A stretch of 64,000 bases of DNA, taken from Phil1 sp040767925 (GTDB taxonomy: Bacteria > Bacillota > Clostridia > Christensenellales > CAG-138). A model generated the notes under the pieces. The model was not told the DNA's origin and did not search any database. It worked only from the letters and a program-made list of their open reading frames with translations. Positions 1 through 9,345 of the stretch are shown here, in pieces. Both the position numbers and the translations under genes were made by a program. How positions within the stretch are numbered: the stretch's first letter is position 1; each line of letters starts with the position of its first letter. The DNA lies in NCBI GenBank assembly GCA_040767925.1, contig JAXGNN010000001.1, positions 1,364,001 to 1,428,000 on the forward strand, given 5' to 3'.

Positions 1-37
1 CGGCCGGGATTTTACAGGGGCGGATTCCATATCCGCC
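1..37 (+). repeat. Composite 3'-end repeat, copy A (truncated by window edge)
   Basis: The palindrome GGCGGATTCCATATCCGCC (19-37) follows a short T-rich spacer and a GC-rich stretch, in the order seen after dnaN. The orientation predicts a plus-strand gene ending just left of the window. The AATTGAC tract, if present, is off the edge. Bases 38-200 hold no recognisable gene. Confidence 0.7.
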
Positions 38-200
38 TTGTTCTGTCCCCGCGAAATGATTGACGGCAGGCATCGGCAGGGACGGCTTTCGCGTTAAGGG
101 CGAAGGCCGTATTTGGCCGTTTTTTCCCTCGCCCCTTGCATTCCTCCCATAACTTCTATATACTGGTTGAAATTTCCGCACGGACGAGTTTGGGGGAAGC

Positions 201-1229
201 ATGATGCAGCTTAAAACGGAACGCCTCATCCTGCGCGCCTTTCGCATGGACGACTTCGCCGCCGTCCACGCTTACGCGAGCACCATCGAAAACACCGTCT
301 ACATGCCCTTCGGGCCGAACAGCGAGGGGGACACGCGCGCCTTCCTCGAGAAGGCGGTCGCTTGCGGCATGGAGGAGCCTTGCCGCCAATATGAATTCGC
401 CGTGACGCTGCGCGATTCGGGGGAAGTGATCGGCGGCTGCGACCTCATCCTCACCTCCCCGGGGACGGGCGAAATCGGCTGGATCCTGCGCCGCGACTTC
501 TGGCGGCAGGGCTACGGCGCGGAGCTCGGCCGCGCGCTCCTGCAGTTCGGGTTCGACGAATTGCGCCTGCATCGCATCACCGCCGTGTGCGACGCGGAAA
601 ACGCCCCCTCCTGGGGGCTGATGGAGAAGCTCGGCATGCGCCGCGAGGCGTGTTTCCTCGACGCGCGGCGCGGGAACAAGCTTTCCGATAAGCCGTACGG
701 AGACGAGCTGCGTTATGCGATCCTGCGGGACGAGTGGGAAATTCAAAGGGAGGTCGCCTATTACAACGCGCTGCCGTGCGCGTTTTTTGGCTTCGTCGAG
801 GTGCCCGAACTTGCGGGCGGGGACATCTACCTCGTCTGCACGCAGAAGAAGCCCGCCGATCCCGAAAAGAAATACGTGCCCGCCTATCAGTTCGCCATTT
901 GCCGCAGCGGGGAGAAGATCGGCAACATCGGCCTTCGCGTCGGCTACACGGACGGCCTGTATTACGGCGGGCAGATCGGCTACGACGTCTACGAGCCCTT
1001 CCGGGGGCGCGGCTACGCGGCGGAAGCCTGCCGCCTGGTCCTTCCCATCGCGCGGGCGCACAAAATGGAGAAACTCCTCATCACCAACGCGGAGGCCAAC
1101 GCGGCCTCGCGGCGCGTGTGCGAGAAGCTCGGCGCGCGGCGCGTCCGCCTCGCGCGGCTGCCGGAATGGACCGAGCTTTATCGGGACGGACTGAGGTACG
1201 TCAACATATTCGAGCTCGAGGTCCCGTAA
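201..1229 (+). CDS. Tandem-domain GNAT N-acetyltransferase (RimJ/RimL type)
   Basis: The 342-residue protein contains two GNAT acetyl-CoA-dependent acyltransferase domains. Domain 1 (about 1-180) opens with the MxLxTxRLxLR start typical of RimJ-like enzymes and has its acetyl-CoA loop near 91-115 (FWRQGYGAELGRALL). Domain 2 (about 210-342) has the equivalent loop near 259-280 (PFRGRGYAAEACRLV), followed by N..S...CEKLGA. The substrate, a protein N-terminus or a small amine, cannot be deduced. ATG at 201 is preceded by GGGGGAAGC; an ATG directly after it is an equally possible start. The gene stands alone, convergent with the phosphotransferase downstream and 18 nt from its end. The fold is certain, the substrate unknown. 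Confidence 0.85.
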   Translation: MMQLKTERLILRAFRMDDFAAVHAYASTIENTVYMPFGPNSEGDTRAFLEKAVACGMEEPCRQYEFAVTLRDSGEVIGGCDLILTSPGTGEIGWILRRDFWRQGYGAELGRALLQFGFDELRLHRITAVCDAENAPSWGLMEKLGMRREACFLDARRGNKLSDKPYGDELRYAILRDEWEIQREVAYYNALPCAFFGFVEVPELAGGDIYLVCTQKKPADPEKKYVPAYQFAICRSGEKIGNIGLRVGYTDGLYYGGQIGYDVYEPFRGRGYAAEACRLVLPIARAHKMEKLLITNAEANAASRRVCEKLGARRVRLARLPEWTELYRDGLRYVNIFELEVP

Positions 1230-1247
1230 GCGCGGACTCCGTGTCGC

Positions 1248-2252
1248 TCACGCATCCCCTGCCTGGCAGCCTTTCATCTCCGCTTCCATCTCCCGAAGGA
1301 AACCCTCCAGCCGCCCGGCCAGGTTATGCATCCATTCCGGCCCGTTTTCCAGGCGGCCCCGCATGCAATAGAGCACGCGCGCATAAGCGAACGCCGTCTG
1401 GAACCTGCGCATCAGCGGGAACAGCGCCTCGGTTTCGGCCGCAATCGGGACGACGGAATCATATCCCTGGAGGAAAGCCTTTTTCGCAACCTCGGGGTCG
1501 GCTCCGTCGATCTCCCGCGCCTCCTCCTCGATGGCGGCGAGCGCCTTGGCGAGATCGAGCGCGTAAAAGTGATACATGCCGTCCTCGAAGTCGATGGCGG
1601 TGCATGTTCTTGTCGTTTCGTCAAAAAAGAGGTTGTCCGGCTCGAAATCGAAATGCACGAGGCCGAAATTGGCGCGCGTTTTTTCCGCCGCGTTAAGCCC
1701 GTTTCGCACCCCGTCGAGCGCGGCGTACGCGTGCGGCGGCGCCCCGCTCGCGTCGAACTCGGCCAGCGCCCAGTCGAGCGCGTCCGCATAGCCCCATTTG
1801 CGCGCCTTCGGTTCGTATGCTTGCGAAAGCAGGTGCAGCCGCGCGAGCGTTTCGCCGCAGACGCGCAGGATGTCGCCGCGCATGTCCGTTCTGTCCACGC
1901 GGACGCCGGGCGCGCCCTCAAACGCGCAGGCGAAGTGTTCGCCCCATTGCGTGGGCAGGCGAAGGAGCGTTTCCCCGGAGCAGGCCGGAATGTTCCCCGC
2001 CGCGGGGAAGCCGCGCGCGTTCAGATACGCGATATATTCCAGTTCGCCCCGCACGTTCGATTCCAGCTTTTCCTCAGCCGGCGCGAGGCGCAAAAAGCAC
2101 ACTTTGCCTTCCCGCCGGAAGGGGTAGATGGCGTTCGAGGAGATGCGGAACCGGGCGAGCAGCTCGTCCAGCCCTTCCTCGTCGTGCTCCCAGTGGGAAA
2201 GCGCTTCCTTTGCAAGATCGAAGTTTTCAAAAAGATATTTCAGCTTGAGCAT
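1248..2252 (-). CDS. Phosphotransferase enzyme family protein (APH/choline-kinase fold)
   Basis: A 334-residue cytoplasmic kinase-fold protein. The catalytic loop is HFDFEPDN (H200, D202, N207), and the metal-binding aspartate lies in IDFED (D221), which is the APH/HSK2 arrangement. The N-lobe sequence SNAIYPFRREGKVCFLRL fits a nucleotide-binding lobe. Small-molecule kinases of this group phosphorylate aminoglycosides, homoserine, choline or methylthioribose; nothing here decides among them, so a resistance role should not be assumed. It is monocistronic. The sequence just upstream on the minus strand is AT-rich with a TATAAT, but no convincing -35 is visible. AGGGGATT before the ATG can serve as ribosome binding site. 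Confidence 0.85.
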   Translation of the reverse strand: MLKLKYLFENFDLAKEALSHWEHDEEGLDELLARFRISSNAIYPFRREGKVCFLRLAPAEEKLESNVRGELEYIAYLNARGFPAAGNIPACSGETLLRLPTQWGEHFACAFEGAPGVRVDRTDMRGDILRVCGETLARLHLLSQAYEPKARKWGYADALDWALAEFDASGAPPHAYAALDGVRNGLNAAEKTRANFGLVHFDFEPDNLFFDETTRTCTAIDFEDGMYHFYALDLAKALAAIEEEAREIDGADPEVAKKAFLQGYDSVVPIAAETEALFPLMRRFQTAFAYARVLYCMRGRLENGPEWMHNLAGRLEGFLREMEAEMKGCQAGDA

Positions 2253-2361
2253 GTCGAATCCCCTAACCCGCTCGTTCCGTTATTATATAGAGTATACCAT
2301 AAAAGGGGATGACCCGGAAATCGAGGGACGGCGCGCCCGAGCGCGCGTCCGGGCAAGCGAA

Positions 2362-2385
2362 AAGGAGCGGCGCGTGCCGCTCCTT
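2362..2385 (-). terminator. Intrinsic terminator of the DUF885 lipoprotein gene
   Basis: A perfect 10-bp stem (AAGGAGCGGC / GCCGCTCCTT) with a 4-nt loop lies 20 nt past the stop codon. On the minus strand it is followed by TTTTCG. Confidence 0.75.
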
Positions 2386-2404
2386 AGTGCGTTGAAAGCC
2401 GGTT

Positions 2405-4258
2405 TTACTTATGCTCCTCGATCCACGCGTCCATGACGGGCATGATGAGGTTGAAGTAGGTCGGCCCGAGGTCGAGGAAGGTCTTGTTGTAATCGAGCCG
2501 GTCGAAGTTGTAGCCGCAGGCGGTCTGCGCCTTTCGGAGCTCCTGCTGGAACATCGTGAAGCCCATGGCGTACTTGAGGAAGTAGAACGGGTTTTCCACG
2601 GCGTACTGGTAATAGATGGGCGCGAGTTCCGCCGCGGTCTCCTCGGCATAATACTGGGCGATGCGCGCTTCAAGATCCTGCTCGGAAGCGCCGAAGTAGT
2701 TGACCTCGATGCTGAAGAGCGCCGGCAAAAGCAGGTTGCTCAAATTCGAATTCGCGCTCATGAAGCGGCAGTAATTGCTGCTAAAGCGCGTGTTGTACGT
2801 GTCGAAGAACACCTCGGCGGCCTGCGACCAGCACTCGTAATAGCCCGTCAGGTCGAACACCTGGCGCGCGTAGCCCGTCTGTTTCACAAGCGTGCGGATG
2901 TACTGGTAATGGTACATGTGGCCGGGATAGCCCTCGTGCGCGAGCGTGTCGAGGAAGCGCGTCTCGGTGCCGAGCGTCTTCTGGTTGAGGATGATGATGT
3001 TCTCGCTCGCGTCGTCCACGGGTGGCACGAGGTAGGCCGCGGGGCTGAACTGATCCTCGAGGTCCTCCGGGCAGTCCATGAAAGTGACCGCGTGTTCGGG
3101 CAGCTCCGGGAAATAGCGGTACATGAGCGCCTCGAGGTAATCGAGGTTCTCCTCGGTGCTGCCGAGGCTCAGCGTGATTTTATCGAAATTCTCGGAGATG
3201 CTGGGCTCCTTCGCCATGCACTCCTGGATGACGCTGATCTGATCGGCGATCTCGTCGTTGAGGATGCGCCGCGCCTCCTCGGGCGTCACGGTGGAGCAGG
3301 AATTATAGTTGAGCTCCTGCTCGAAGTAGCGGAGGCCTTCCTCGCCGTAGGCATAGAGCCCTTCTTCGTTGGTCGCCGTGCCGCGCAGCGCCTCCAGCCC
3401 GTCGTAGAGCGTCTGGTAGGAGTCGACGAGCGCGAACACGAGCGTCTCGTTGCGCGTTTCAAAATCCGCGCGCTGCGCGTCCGTCATGTCGATGTCGGCG
3501 ATCATCTCGCCGAACGTGGCGTGGAGGAAGAGCGTGTCGCGCGCGTCGATGACGTCCTGGAGCTGATCGAGCACCTGATCGAGCGCGGCGTCCGTCATGA
3601 AGAGGCCCGCCGCCGACTTCTCCTGTTCGAATGTGAGCACGAGCCCCATGATGCGCGGCGTGTCCGCCAGAAGCGCGAGGTAGCCCTCGACGTCCTCGAG
3701 GGTGTCCATCTCATAGAACACCATGTTGAGCGGCAGGTTGGAATGGAGGCCCACGAGCGTGTCGAGCACCTCACCGTAGTAATAATAATCGAAGCTCGCG
3801 ATGTTCCACTCGAGGTATTGCGCGAGCGTGTCGTAGGTGAGCCGCTCGCTCTCGTTCAGCTTCTCCCGGTCGATGGCGCGCAGGCTGTCAAGCCAGGCCT
3901 TCTCCTGTTCGGTGGACGCCGCCGCCTCCTCGTACGTGAACGGGCCCCAGCCCGTTTCTGGCCTCGCGAGCTCGGGGAAGTTCTCCGGATGGGCGATGGT
4001 GAGGTGGTAGGTCAGCGCGTCGCTCGTGGCGTATTCCGCAAAGATCTCCCGGTCGATCGTGGCGATGGCAAGGCTTTCCTGCGAAAGCGGCTCTTCGCCG
4101 GACGCGTCCGTTTGGGAGGGCGTGGCCGCCGCCGTGGGCGCCGGCGTAGCCGCGGGCTTCGCGGTGCCTCCAGGGAAGAGGAGCGAACAGCCGGACACAA
4201 GGGGCAGAGCAAGAGACAGAACCAGCAGCAGCGCAAAGAGGCGCTTCAATAGACGCAT
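2405..4258 (-). CDS. DUF885 family lipoprotein (putative zinc metallopeptidase-like)
   Basis: The 617-residue precursor has a lipoprotein signal peptide: MRLLKRLF, a hydrophobic run, then LVSGC with the lipidated Cys at 24. A low-complexity Ala/Pro/Thr linker follows (about 30-50). The body matches DUF885 and carries the family's HEGYPGH motif at 441-447, which resembles an HExxH-type metal site, followed by a C-terminal region with MGFTMFQQELR. The protein is probably anchored to the outer face of the membrane and may cleave peptides, but no substrate is known for this family in Bacillota. ATG at 4258 is preceded by AAAGGAGACC. The gene is monocistronic and ends in the hairpin at 2362-2385. 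The antisense frame is also open over the whole length, an effect of GC-rich codon use. Confidence 0.88.
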   Translation of the reverse strand: MRLLKRLFALLLVLSLALPLVSGCSLLFPGGTAKPAATPAPTAAATPSQTDASGEEPLSQESLAIATIDREIFAEYATSDALTYHLTIAHPENFPELARPETGWGPFTYEEAAASTEQEKAWLDSLRAIDREKLNESERLTYDTLAQYLEWNIASFDYYYYGEVLDTLVGLHSNLPLNMVFYEMDTLEDVEGYLALLADTPRIMGLVLTFEQEKSAAGLFMTDAALDQVLDQLQDVIDARDTLFLHATFGEMIADIDMTDAQRADFETRNETLVFALVDSYQTLYDGLEALRGTATNEEGLYAYGEEGLRYFEQELNYNSCSTVTPEEARRILNDEIADQISVIQECMAKEPSISENFDKITLSLGSTEENLDYLEALMYRYFPELPEHAVTFMDCPEDLEDQFSPAAYLVPPVDDASENIIILNQKTLGTETRFLDTLAHEGYPGHMYHYQYIRTLVKQTGYARQVFDLTGYYECWSQAAEVFFDTYNTRFSSNYCRFMSANSNLSNLLLPALFSIEVNYFGASEQDLEARIAQYYAEETAAELAPIYYQYAVENPFYFLKYAMGFTMFQQELRKAQTACGYNFDRLDYNKTFLDLGPTYFNLIMPVMDAWIEEHK

Positions 4259-4394
4259 CGTGGTCTCCTTTCGATCGCGGCGGCCCCATAGAGGGGCCGT
4301 ATGTTACCATCAATATGCATAACACTACCACAAATGCGGCCGGGAAACAAGCAAATCCAGCGATCCCCTGCCGTTTTCGAGCCCGGTTTTCCCG

Positions 4395-4423
4395 TTGACA
4401 AAAGAAAGCGCTTGAATTAGAAT
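4395..4423 (+). promoter_or_regulatory. Sigma-A promoter for tRNA-Gly and tuf
   Basis: Perfect TTGACA (4395-4400), a 17-nt spacer and TAGAAT (4418-4423), 46 nt before the tRNA. It is among the best sigma-A matches in the window and fits a stable RNA or translation gene. The rest of 4259-4468 shows no gene. Confidence 0.85.
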
Positions 4424-4468
4424 AGTAATGCTGTATTGTTGAAAAAACAATGCGATCCCGCTGCGCTT

Positions 4469-4542
4469 GCGGGTGTAGCTCAGTGGCAGAGCTTCGGCTT
4501 CCCAAGCCGACTATGTGGGTTCGATTCCCATCACCCGCTCCA
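4469..4542 (+). tRNA. tRNA-Gly (anticodon CCC)
   Basis: The cloverleaf is complete. The acceptor GCGGGTG (4469-4475) pairs with CACCCGC (4532-4538). The anticodon stem TCGGC/GCCGA encloses TTCCCAA, with anticodon CCC at 4501-4503, which reads GGG glycine codons. The T arm is TGGG-TTCGATT-CCCA. The discriminator is T and the CCA end is encoded. It lies 60 nt upstream of tuf with no terminator between them, so the two are probably co-transcribed. Confidence 0.95.
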
Positions 4543-4602
4543 GCACGATCCCGTGTCATGCGGGAAACATACAGCGACAGATTTTTAGGAGGATGTCAAA
4601 CG

Positions 4603-5814
<1,212 letters not shown>

Positions 5815-5836
5815 TTGGCAATCAAACGAATAAGCG

Positions 5837-5867
5837 ACGGCCTCCGCGTCAAGCGGAGGCCGTTTTT
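5837..5867 (+). terminator. Intrinsic terminator of tuf
   Basis: An 11-bp stem ACGGCCTCCGC / GCGGAGGCCGT, loop GTCAA, then TTTTT. It belongs to a sequence-related terminator family also seen at 31826, 58191 and 58281. Confidence 0.92.
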
Positions 5868-5902
5868 GACGCCTTACAAATGAGATTATTGCATAAAATA
5901 AA

Positions 5903-5989
5903 GGCGGATATGGAATCCGCCCTTGTAATACCCCCGCCGCAGCGGCGTTCTTTTTATTGTCAATTGTCAATTGTCAATTGTTAATTAAT
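5903..5989 (-). repeat. Composite 3'-end repeat, copy B (after upp)
   Basis: Read on the upp strand from its stop codon: an (AATTGAC)n tract (about 5957-5989), a GC hairpin CGCCGCTGCGGCG followed by a G-run (5931-5947), and the palindrome GGCGGATTCCATATCCGCC (5903-5921). The tract begins directly beyond the upp stop codon at 5990-5992. Confidence 0.9.
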
Positions 5990-6619
5990 TTACTTCGTCC
6001 CGAACAGCCTGTCGCCCGCGTCGCCGAGGCCCGGCACGATGTAGCCGTGGGAGTTGAGGTGGTCGTCGATGGCCGCGACGAAGATGTCCACGTCCGGGTG
6101 CGCCTTCTGCACCGCGGCGATGCCCTCGGGCGCGGCGATGATGTTGACGAGCTTGACGTTCTTGCAGCCCGCCTTCTTCACGATATCGATGCCCTCCACG
6201 GCGGAGCCGCCCGTCGCCAGCATGGGATCGACGATGATGATGTCGCGCTCGCTGACGTCCGGCGGGAGCTTGCAGTAATAATCCACGGGAGCGAGCGTTT
6301 CCGGGTCGCGGTAGAGGCCGATATGGCCCACCTTCGCGGCGGGGATGAGGTTGAGCATGCCGTCGACCATGCCGAGGCCCGCGCGCAAAATGGGGACGAT
6401 GCCGAGCTTTTTGCCCGCGAGCACCTTGGTCGTCGCGGGGCCGATGGGCGTTTCCACCTGCGTTTCCTCGAGGGGGAGATCGCGCGTCGCCTCGTAGGTT
6501 AGAAGCGTCGCAAGCTCCTCGACAAGCTCCCGGAACTCCTTGGAGCCGGTGGACTTGTCCCGCAGATGCGTCAGCTTGTGCTGCACGAGGGGATGGTTGA
6601 TGACGTGTACGTTGTTCAT
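5990..6619 (-). CDS. upp: Uracil phosphoribosyltransferase
   Basis: Converts uracil and PRPP to UMP in pyrimidine salvage; cytosolic. The protein has 209 residues, the usual length. It begins MNNVHVINHPLVQHKLT and carries the PRPP loop VDPMLATGGSA together with the C-terminal PGLGDAGDR(L/I)FGTK of the family. Start: ATG at 6617-6619 has AAGGAG just upstream (6625-6630 on the complement); an in-frame ATG 33 nt earlier lacks the family sequence after it. It is last of tsaC-rpiB-upp, with 45 nt between rpiB and upp. In Bacillus subtilis the same genes sit in the prfA-ywl-upp neighbourhood. Confidence 0.97.
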   Translation of the reverse strand: MNNVHVINHPLVQHKLTHLRDKSTGSKEFRELVEELATLLTYEATRDLPLEETQVETPIGPATTKVLAGKKLGIVPILRAGLGMVDGMLNLIPAAKVGHIGLYRDPETLAPVDYYCKLPPDVSERDIIIVDPMLATGGSAVEGIDIVKKAGCKNVKLVNIIAAPEGIAAVQKAHPDVDIFVAAIDDHLNSHGYIVPGLGDAGDRLFGTK

Positions 6620-6664
6620 AAAAACTCCTTTCGCGGTATCGGAAGATTGCAAAAATAAAGAGGC

Positions 6665-7105
6665 TTACGCCTCATATCCGCCTATTTTGGAAATTCGCTT
6701 CGCGTGCCGTTCGGCGCCCGAGAAATCGGACGAAAGGAACGTTTTTGCGATGGATTTCGCAAGCTCCTCCCCGATGATGCGCCCGCCCAGCGCGAGGATG
6801 TTCGCGTCGTTGTGCTCGCGCGTGAGGCGCGCGGTGGTTTCTTCCGAGCAGAGCGCGCAGCGCGCGCCGCGGACCTTGTTCGCGCTGATGCAAACGCCCA
6901 CGCCCGTGCCGCAGATGAGCACGCCGCGCTCGTATTCCCCGCGCACGACCGCCTCCGCCACGGGGAAGGCGATGTCCGGGTAATCCACGCTGCAGGTGTC
7001 GGCGCAGCCGAAGTCGGCGACGGTGTGGCCGAGCGATTCGAGAAAGGGGATCAGCGCCGCCTTGAGCGCGAAGCCGCCGTGGTCGCTGCCGATTGCGATG
7101 TTCAT
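6665..7105 (-). CDS. rpiB: Ribose-5-phosphate isomerase B
   Basis: A 146-residue RpiB/LacAB-type sugar-phosphate isomerase that interconverts ribose 5-phosphate and ribulose 5-phosphate in the pentose phosphate pathway. It has the N-terminal IGSDHGGF motif, the active-site cysteine in ICGTGVG and the SANKVRGARCAL segment that follows it in RpiB. The C-terminal AKRISKIGGYEA is slightly short, but the domain is complete. It begins 10 nt after tsaC ends, with AGGAGA before the ATG. It belongs to the minus-strand tsaC-rpiB-upp group. Confidence 0.95.
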   Translation of the reverse strand: MNIAIGSDHGGFALKAALIPFLESLGHTVADFGCADTCSVDYPDIAFPVAEAVVRGEYERGVLICGTGVGVCISANKVRGARCALCSEETTARLTREHNDANILALGGRIIGEELAKSIAKTFLSSDFSGAERHAKRISKIGGYEA

Positions 7106-7115
7106 CCGGTTCTCC

Positions 7116-8147
7116 TTACATCGTGTTGAAGCCCGCCGCGCGCAAAAGTCGGTTCATGTACGCGAGGCCCAGTTCCCCTTCGGGCAAAGCCTCCGCGAAC
7201 ACCACGTCCACCTTGTCCGAATACTCGCGCAGCCTTGCGAAAAGCTGCGCGCAAATGGTCGCGGGCTCATTTCTGTCGCCTATTATAACACAGCGTCGGT
7301 CGCGGTAAAAGGGTTGCGTTTGCTCCGTCGCGAAAATTATCGCTGTTTCCCCCAGGGAAACGCGGCGGTCGTACTCCCGGCAGATCTTGTATGCCGCGCC
7401 GCGCGCTTCCCCGCGGGCGACGATGACCTCGCATTCCGGCGCGTAATGGCGGTACTTCATGCCGGGCGAGGCCGCGACCTCGCCCTCCCCCATCGGGGAG
7501 AGGATGGAGGGCGCGAGCTTCACGGCGCCCCACGCGGCCTCGAGCATCTCCTTGGTGACCGCGCCGGGGCGGAGGATCGTCGGCTCCCCCACGAGCGACA
7601 GAACCGTGGACTCGAGCCCGAAACGGCAGGGCCCGCCGTCTATGATGAGGTCGGCCTTGCCCTCCATGTCCTCGCGCACGTGCTGCGCGGTCGTGGGGCT
7701 GGGCTTTCCCGAGGCGTTGGCGCTGGGCGCCGCGACGGGCACGCCCGCCTCGCGGATGAGGGCGAGCGCGGTCTTGTTGTCCGGCATGCGCACGGCGAGC
7801 GTGGGAAGGCCCGCCGTGACCTCGTCGGGCACGAGCGAGCTTTTGTTGAACACGAGCGTCAGCGGGCCGGGCCAGAAGGTATCCATCAACACGCGCGCGC
7901 TCTCCGGGATGCGCGCCCAGAGCCTTTTCACGTCGTTTTTCTTGGCGACGTGAAGGATGAGCGGGTTGTCGGCCGGGCGGCCCTTCGCCTCGAAGATGCG
8001 GCGCACGGCCTCCCCGTCGAGCCCGTTCGCGCCGAGGCCGTACACCGTTTCCGTGGGGAACGCCACAAGCCCGCCCTCGCGGAGGATCTTTCCGCCGAGC
8101 ACGGTTCCGTTTTCCTTCTGGGTGGTGGCGTTCGCGTATTGGGTCAT
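7116..8147 (-). CDS. tsaC: L-threonylcarbamoyladenylate synthase (Sua5/YwlC type)
   Basis: Makes threonylcarbamoyl-AMP from threonine, bicarbonate and ATP for t6A37 modification of ANN-decoding tRNAs. The 343-residue protein is the long Sua5 form: an N-terminal YrdC domain (about 15-210, with AFPTETVYGLGANG and KGRPADNPLILH) and a C-terminal Sua5 domain starting near SPGMKYRHYAPECEV. Start: ATG at 8145-8147 has GAGGA upstream; a longer frame would run into repeat copy C and is rejected. It follows prfA in the same direction, separated by repeat copy C, whose hairpin may stop prfA transcripts. Confidence 0.95.
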   Translation of the reverse strand: MTQYANATTQKENGTVLGGKILREGGLVAFPTETVYGLGANGLDGEAVRRIFEAKGRPADNPLILHVAKKNDVKRLWARIPESARVLMDTFWPGPLTLVFNKSSLVPDEVTAGLPTLAVRMPDNKTALALIREAGVPVAAPSANASGKPSPTTAQHVREDMEGKADLIIDGGPCRFGLESTVLSLVGEPTILRPGAVTKEMLEAAWGAVKLAPSILSPMGEGEVAASPGMKYRHYAPECEVIVARGEARGAAYKICREYDRRVSLGETAIIFATEQTQPFYRDRRCVIIGDRNEPATICAQLFARLREYSDKVDVVFAEALPEGELGLAYMNRLLRAAGFNTM

Positions 8148-8192
8148 TTTTCCTCTTTCTTTTCGCCGAAAGGACGGTTCTGCCGAAAGGCG

Positions 8193-8277
8193 GGCGGATA
8201 TGGAATCCGCCCCTACAAAAACCCCGCCGCAGCGGCGTCTCTTTATTGTCAATTGTCAATTATCAATTGTCAATTGC
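8193..8277 (-). repeat. Composite 3'-end repeat, copy C (after prfA)
   Basis: The cleanest copy. From the prfA stop codon (8278-8280), reading the minus strand: the (AATTGAC)n tract (8245-8276), the hairpin CGCCGCTGCGGCG plus GGG and TTTTT (8217-8237), and the palindrome GGCGGATTCCATATCCGCC (8193-8211). The GC hairpin followed by a T-run looks like an intrinsic terminator for prfA. Confidence 0.92.
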
Positions 8278-9345
8278 TCATTCCGCGTTCGATAATTTCT
8301 CACTCTGCTCCTTGAGGATAAGCGCCTCGATGACCTCGTCCATGTCCCCGTCGAGAAAGGCCTCGAGCTTGTAGAGCGTGACGCCCACGCGGTGGTCGCT
8401 CACGCGCCCCTGCGGGAAGTTGTAGGTGCGGATGCGCTCGCTGCGGTCTCCGCTGCCCACCTGCGCGCGGCGCGCGCCCGCCTCGGCCTCCGCCGCGCGG
8501 GCCTGATAGAGCTCGAGAAGGCGGCTTTTGAGCACGCGCATGGCCTTCTCCCTGTTCTTGTGCTGGCTCCGCTCGTCCTGGCACTGCACGATGAGGCCCG
8601 TAGGGAGGTGCGTGATGCGTATGGCGCTCTCGGTTTTGTTGACGTGCTGGCCGCCCGCGCCGCCGCTGCGGTAGGTGTCGATCGAAAGCTCGTCGGGGTT
8701 GATGTCCACCTCGACGTCCTCGGCCTCCGGCAGCACCGCGACCGTGGCCGCGCTCGTATGGATGCGCCCCTGGGACTCCGTCTCCGGCACGCGCTGCACG
8801 CGGTGAACGCCGCTCTCGTATTTCATGCGGGAGTAGGCGCCGCGCCCCTGCAGGCTCAGCACGACCTCCTTCACGCCGCCGATTTCGGTGTAGTTCTCGT
8901 ACATCAATTCGCTTTTGTAGCCGTGGCGCTCCGCGTAGCGCTGGTACATGCGAAGCAGGTCCGCGCCGAAGAGGGAGGCTTCCTCGCCGCCCGTGCCCGC
9001 GCGGATTTCGATCATCACGTCCCTCTCGTCGTTGGGGTCCTTCGGGAGGAGCATCAGGCGGAGCTTTTCCACAAGCGCCTTCTCCTTCCCCTGGAGCGCG
9101 TCGAGCTCCTCGCGCGCGAGTTCCCGCAGTTCGGGCTCGAGCTTGCCCTCGAGCAGGGCGCGGCACTCCCCGATGTCACGCGTCAGCGCCGCGTATTCGT
9201 CGTACGCCCCAGCGATATCTATAAGCCCCGCGTGCTCGCGCGCGAACGCGCGGAACCTCTGCTGGTCCGCGATCACCTCGCTTTGGGACATGAGCCGCGC
9301 GAGCTCGTCGCTGCGCGCCTTAATCGATTGGAGTTTCTCCAGCAT
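8278..9345 (-). CDS. prfA: Peptide chain release factor 1
   Basis: Recognises UAA and UAG and triggers peptide release on the ribosome. The 355 residues are the normal length. The peptidyl-hydrolysis motif GGQ is at 231-233, the codon-recognition PxT motif is PET at 187-189 in RVPETES, and the C-terminal RIRTYNFPQGRVSDHRVG is intact. Its ATG lies inside the end of the capA-like gene (26-nt overlap), indicating translational coupling. The enzyme that methylates its GGQ glutamine, PrmC, is encoded two genes upstream in the same transcription unit. Confidence 0.98.
   Translation of the reverse strand: MLEKLQSIKARSDELARLMSQSEVIADQQRFRAFAREHAGLIDIAGAYDEYAALTRDIGECRALLEGKLEPELRELAREELDALQGKEKALVEKLRLMLLPKDPNDERDVMIEIRAGTGGEEASLFGADLLRMYQRYAERHGYKSELMYENYTEIGGVKEVVLSLQGRGAYSRMKYESGVHRVQRVPETESQGRIHTSAATVAVLPEAEDVEVDINPDELSIDTYRSGGAGGQHVNKTESAIRITHLPTGLIVQCQDERSQHKNREKAMRVLKSRLLELYQARAAEAEAGARRAQVGSGDRSERIRTYNFPQGRVSDHRVGVTLYKLEAFLDGDMDEVIEALILKEQSEKLSNAE

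Noticed and set aside
1248..2252. Reading the phosphotransferase as an aminoglycoside-resistance gene
   Set aside because: Only the general kinase motifs are present; the fold serves many metabolic kinases.
2276..2300. TATAAT on the minus strand as promoter of the phosphotransferase gene
   Set aside because: No acceptable -35 or TGn extension at proper distance; the hexamer alone is weak evidence in an A/T-rich patch.
2411..4252. 613-codon frame antisense to the DUF885 gene
   Set aside because: Long antisense frames are common opposite GC-rich genes; composition is Arg/Val/Leu/Glu-biased with no domain, while the other strand has a lipoprotein signal and HEGxPGH.
4450..4602. Upstream extension of tuf
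   Set aside because: It would translate the tRNA-Gly gene; the ATG at 4603 has a perfect ribosome site and the EF-Tu N-terminus.
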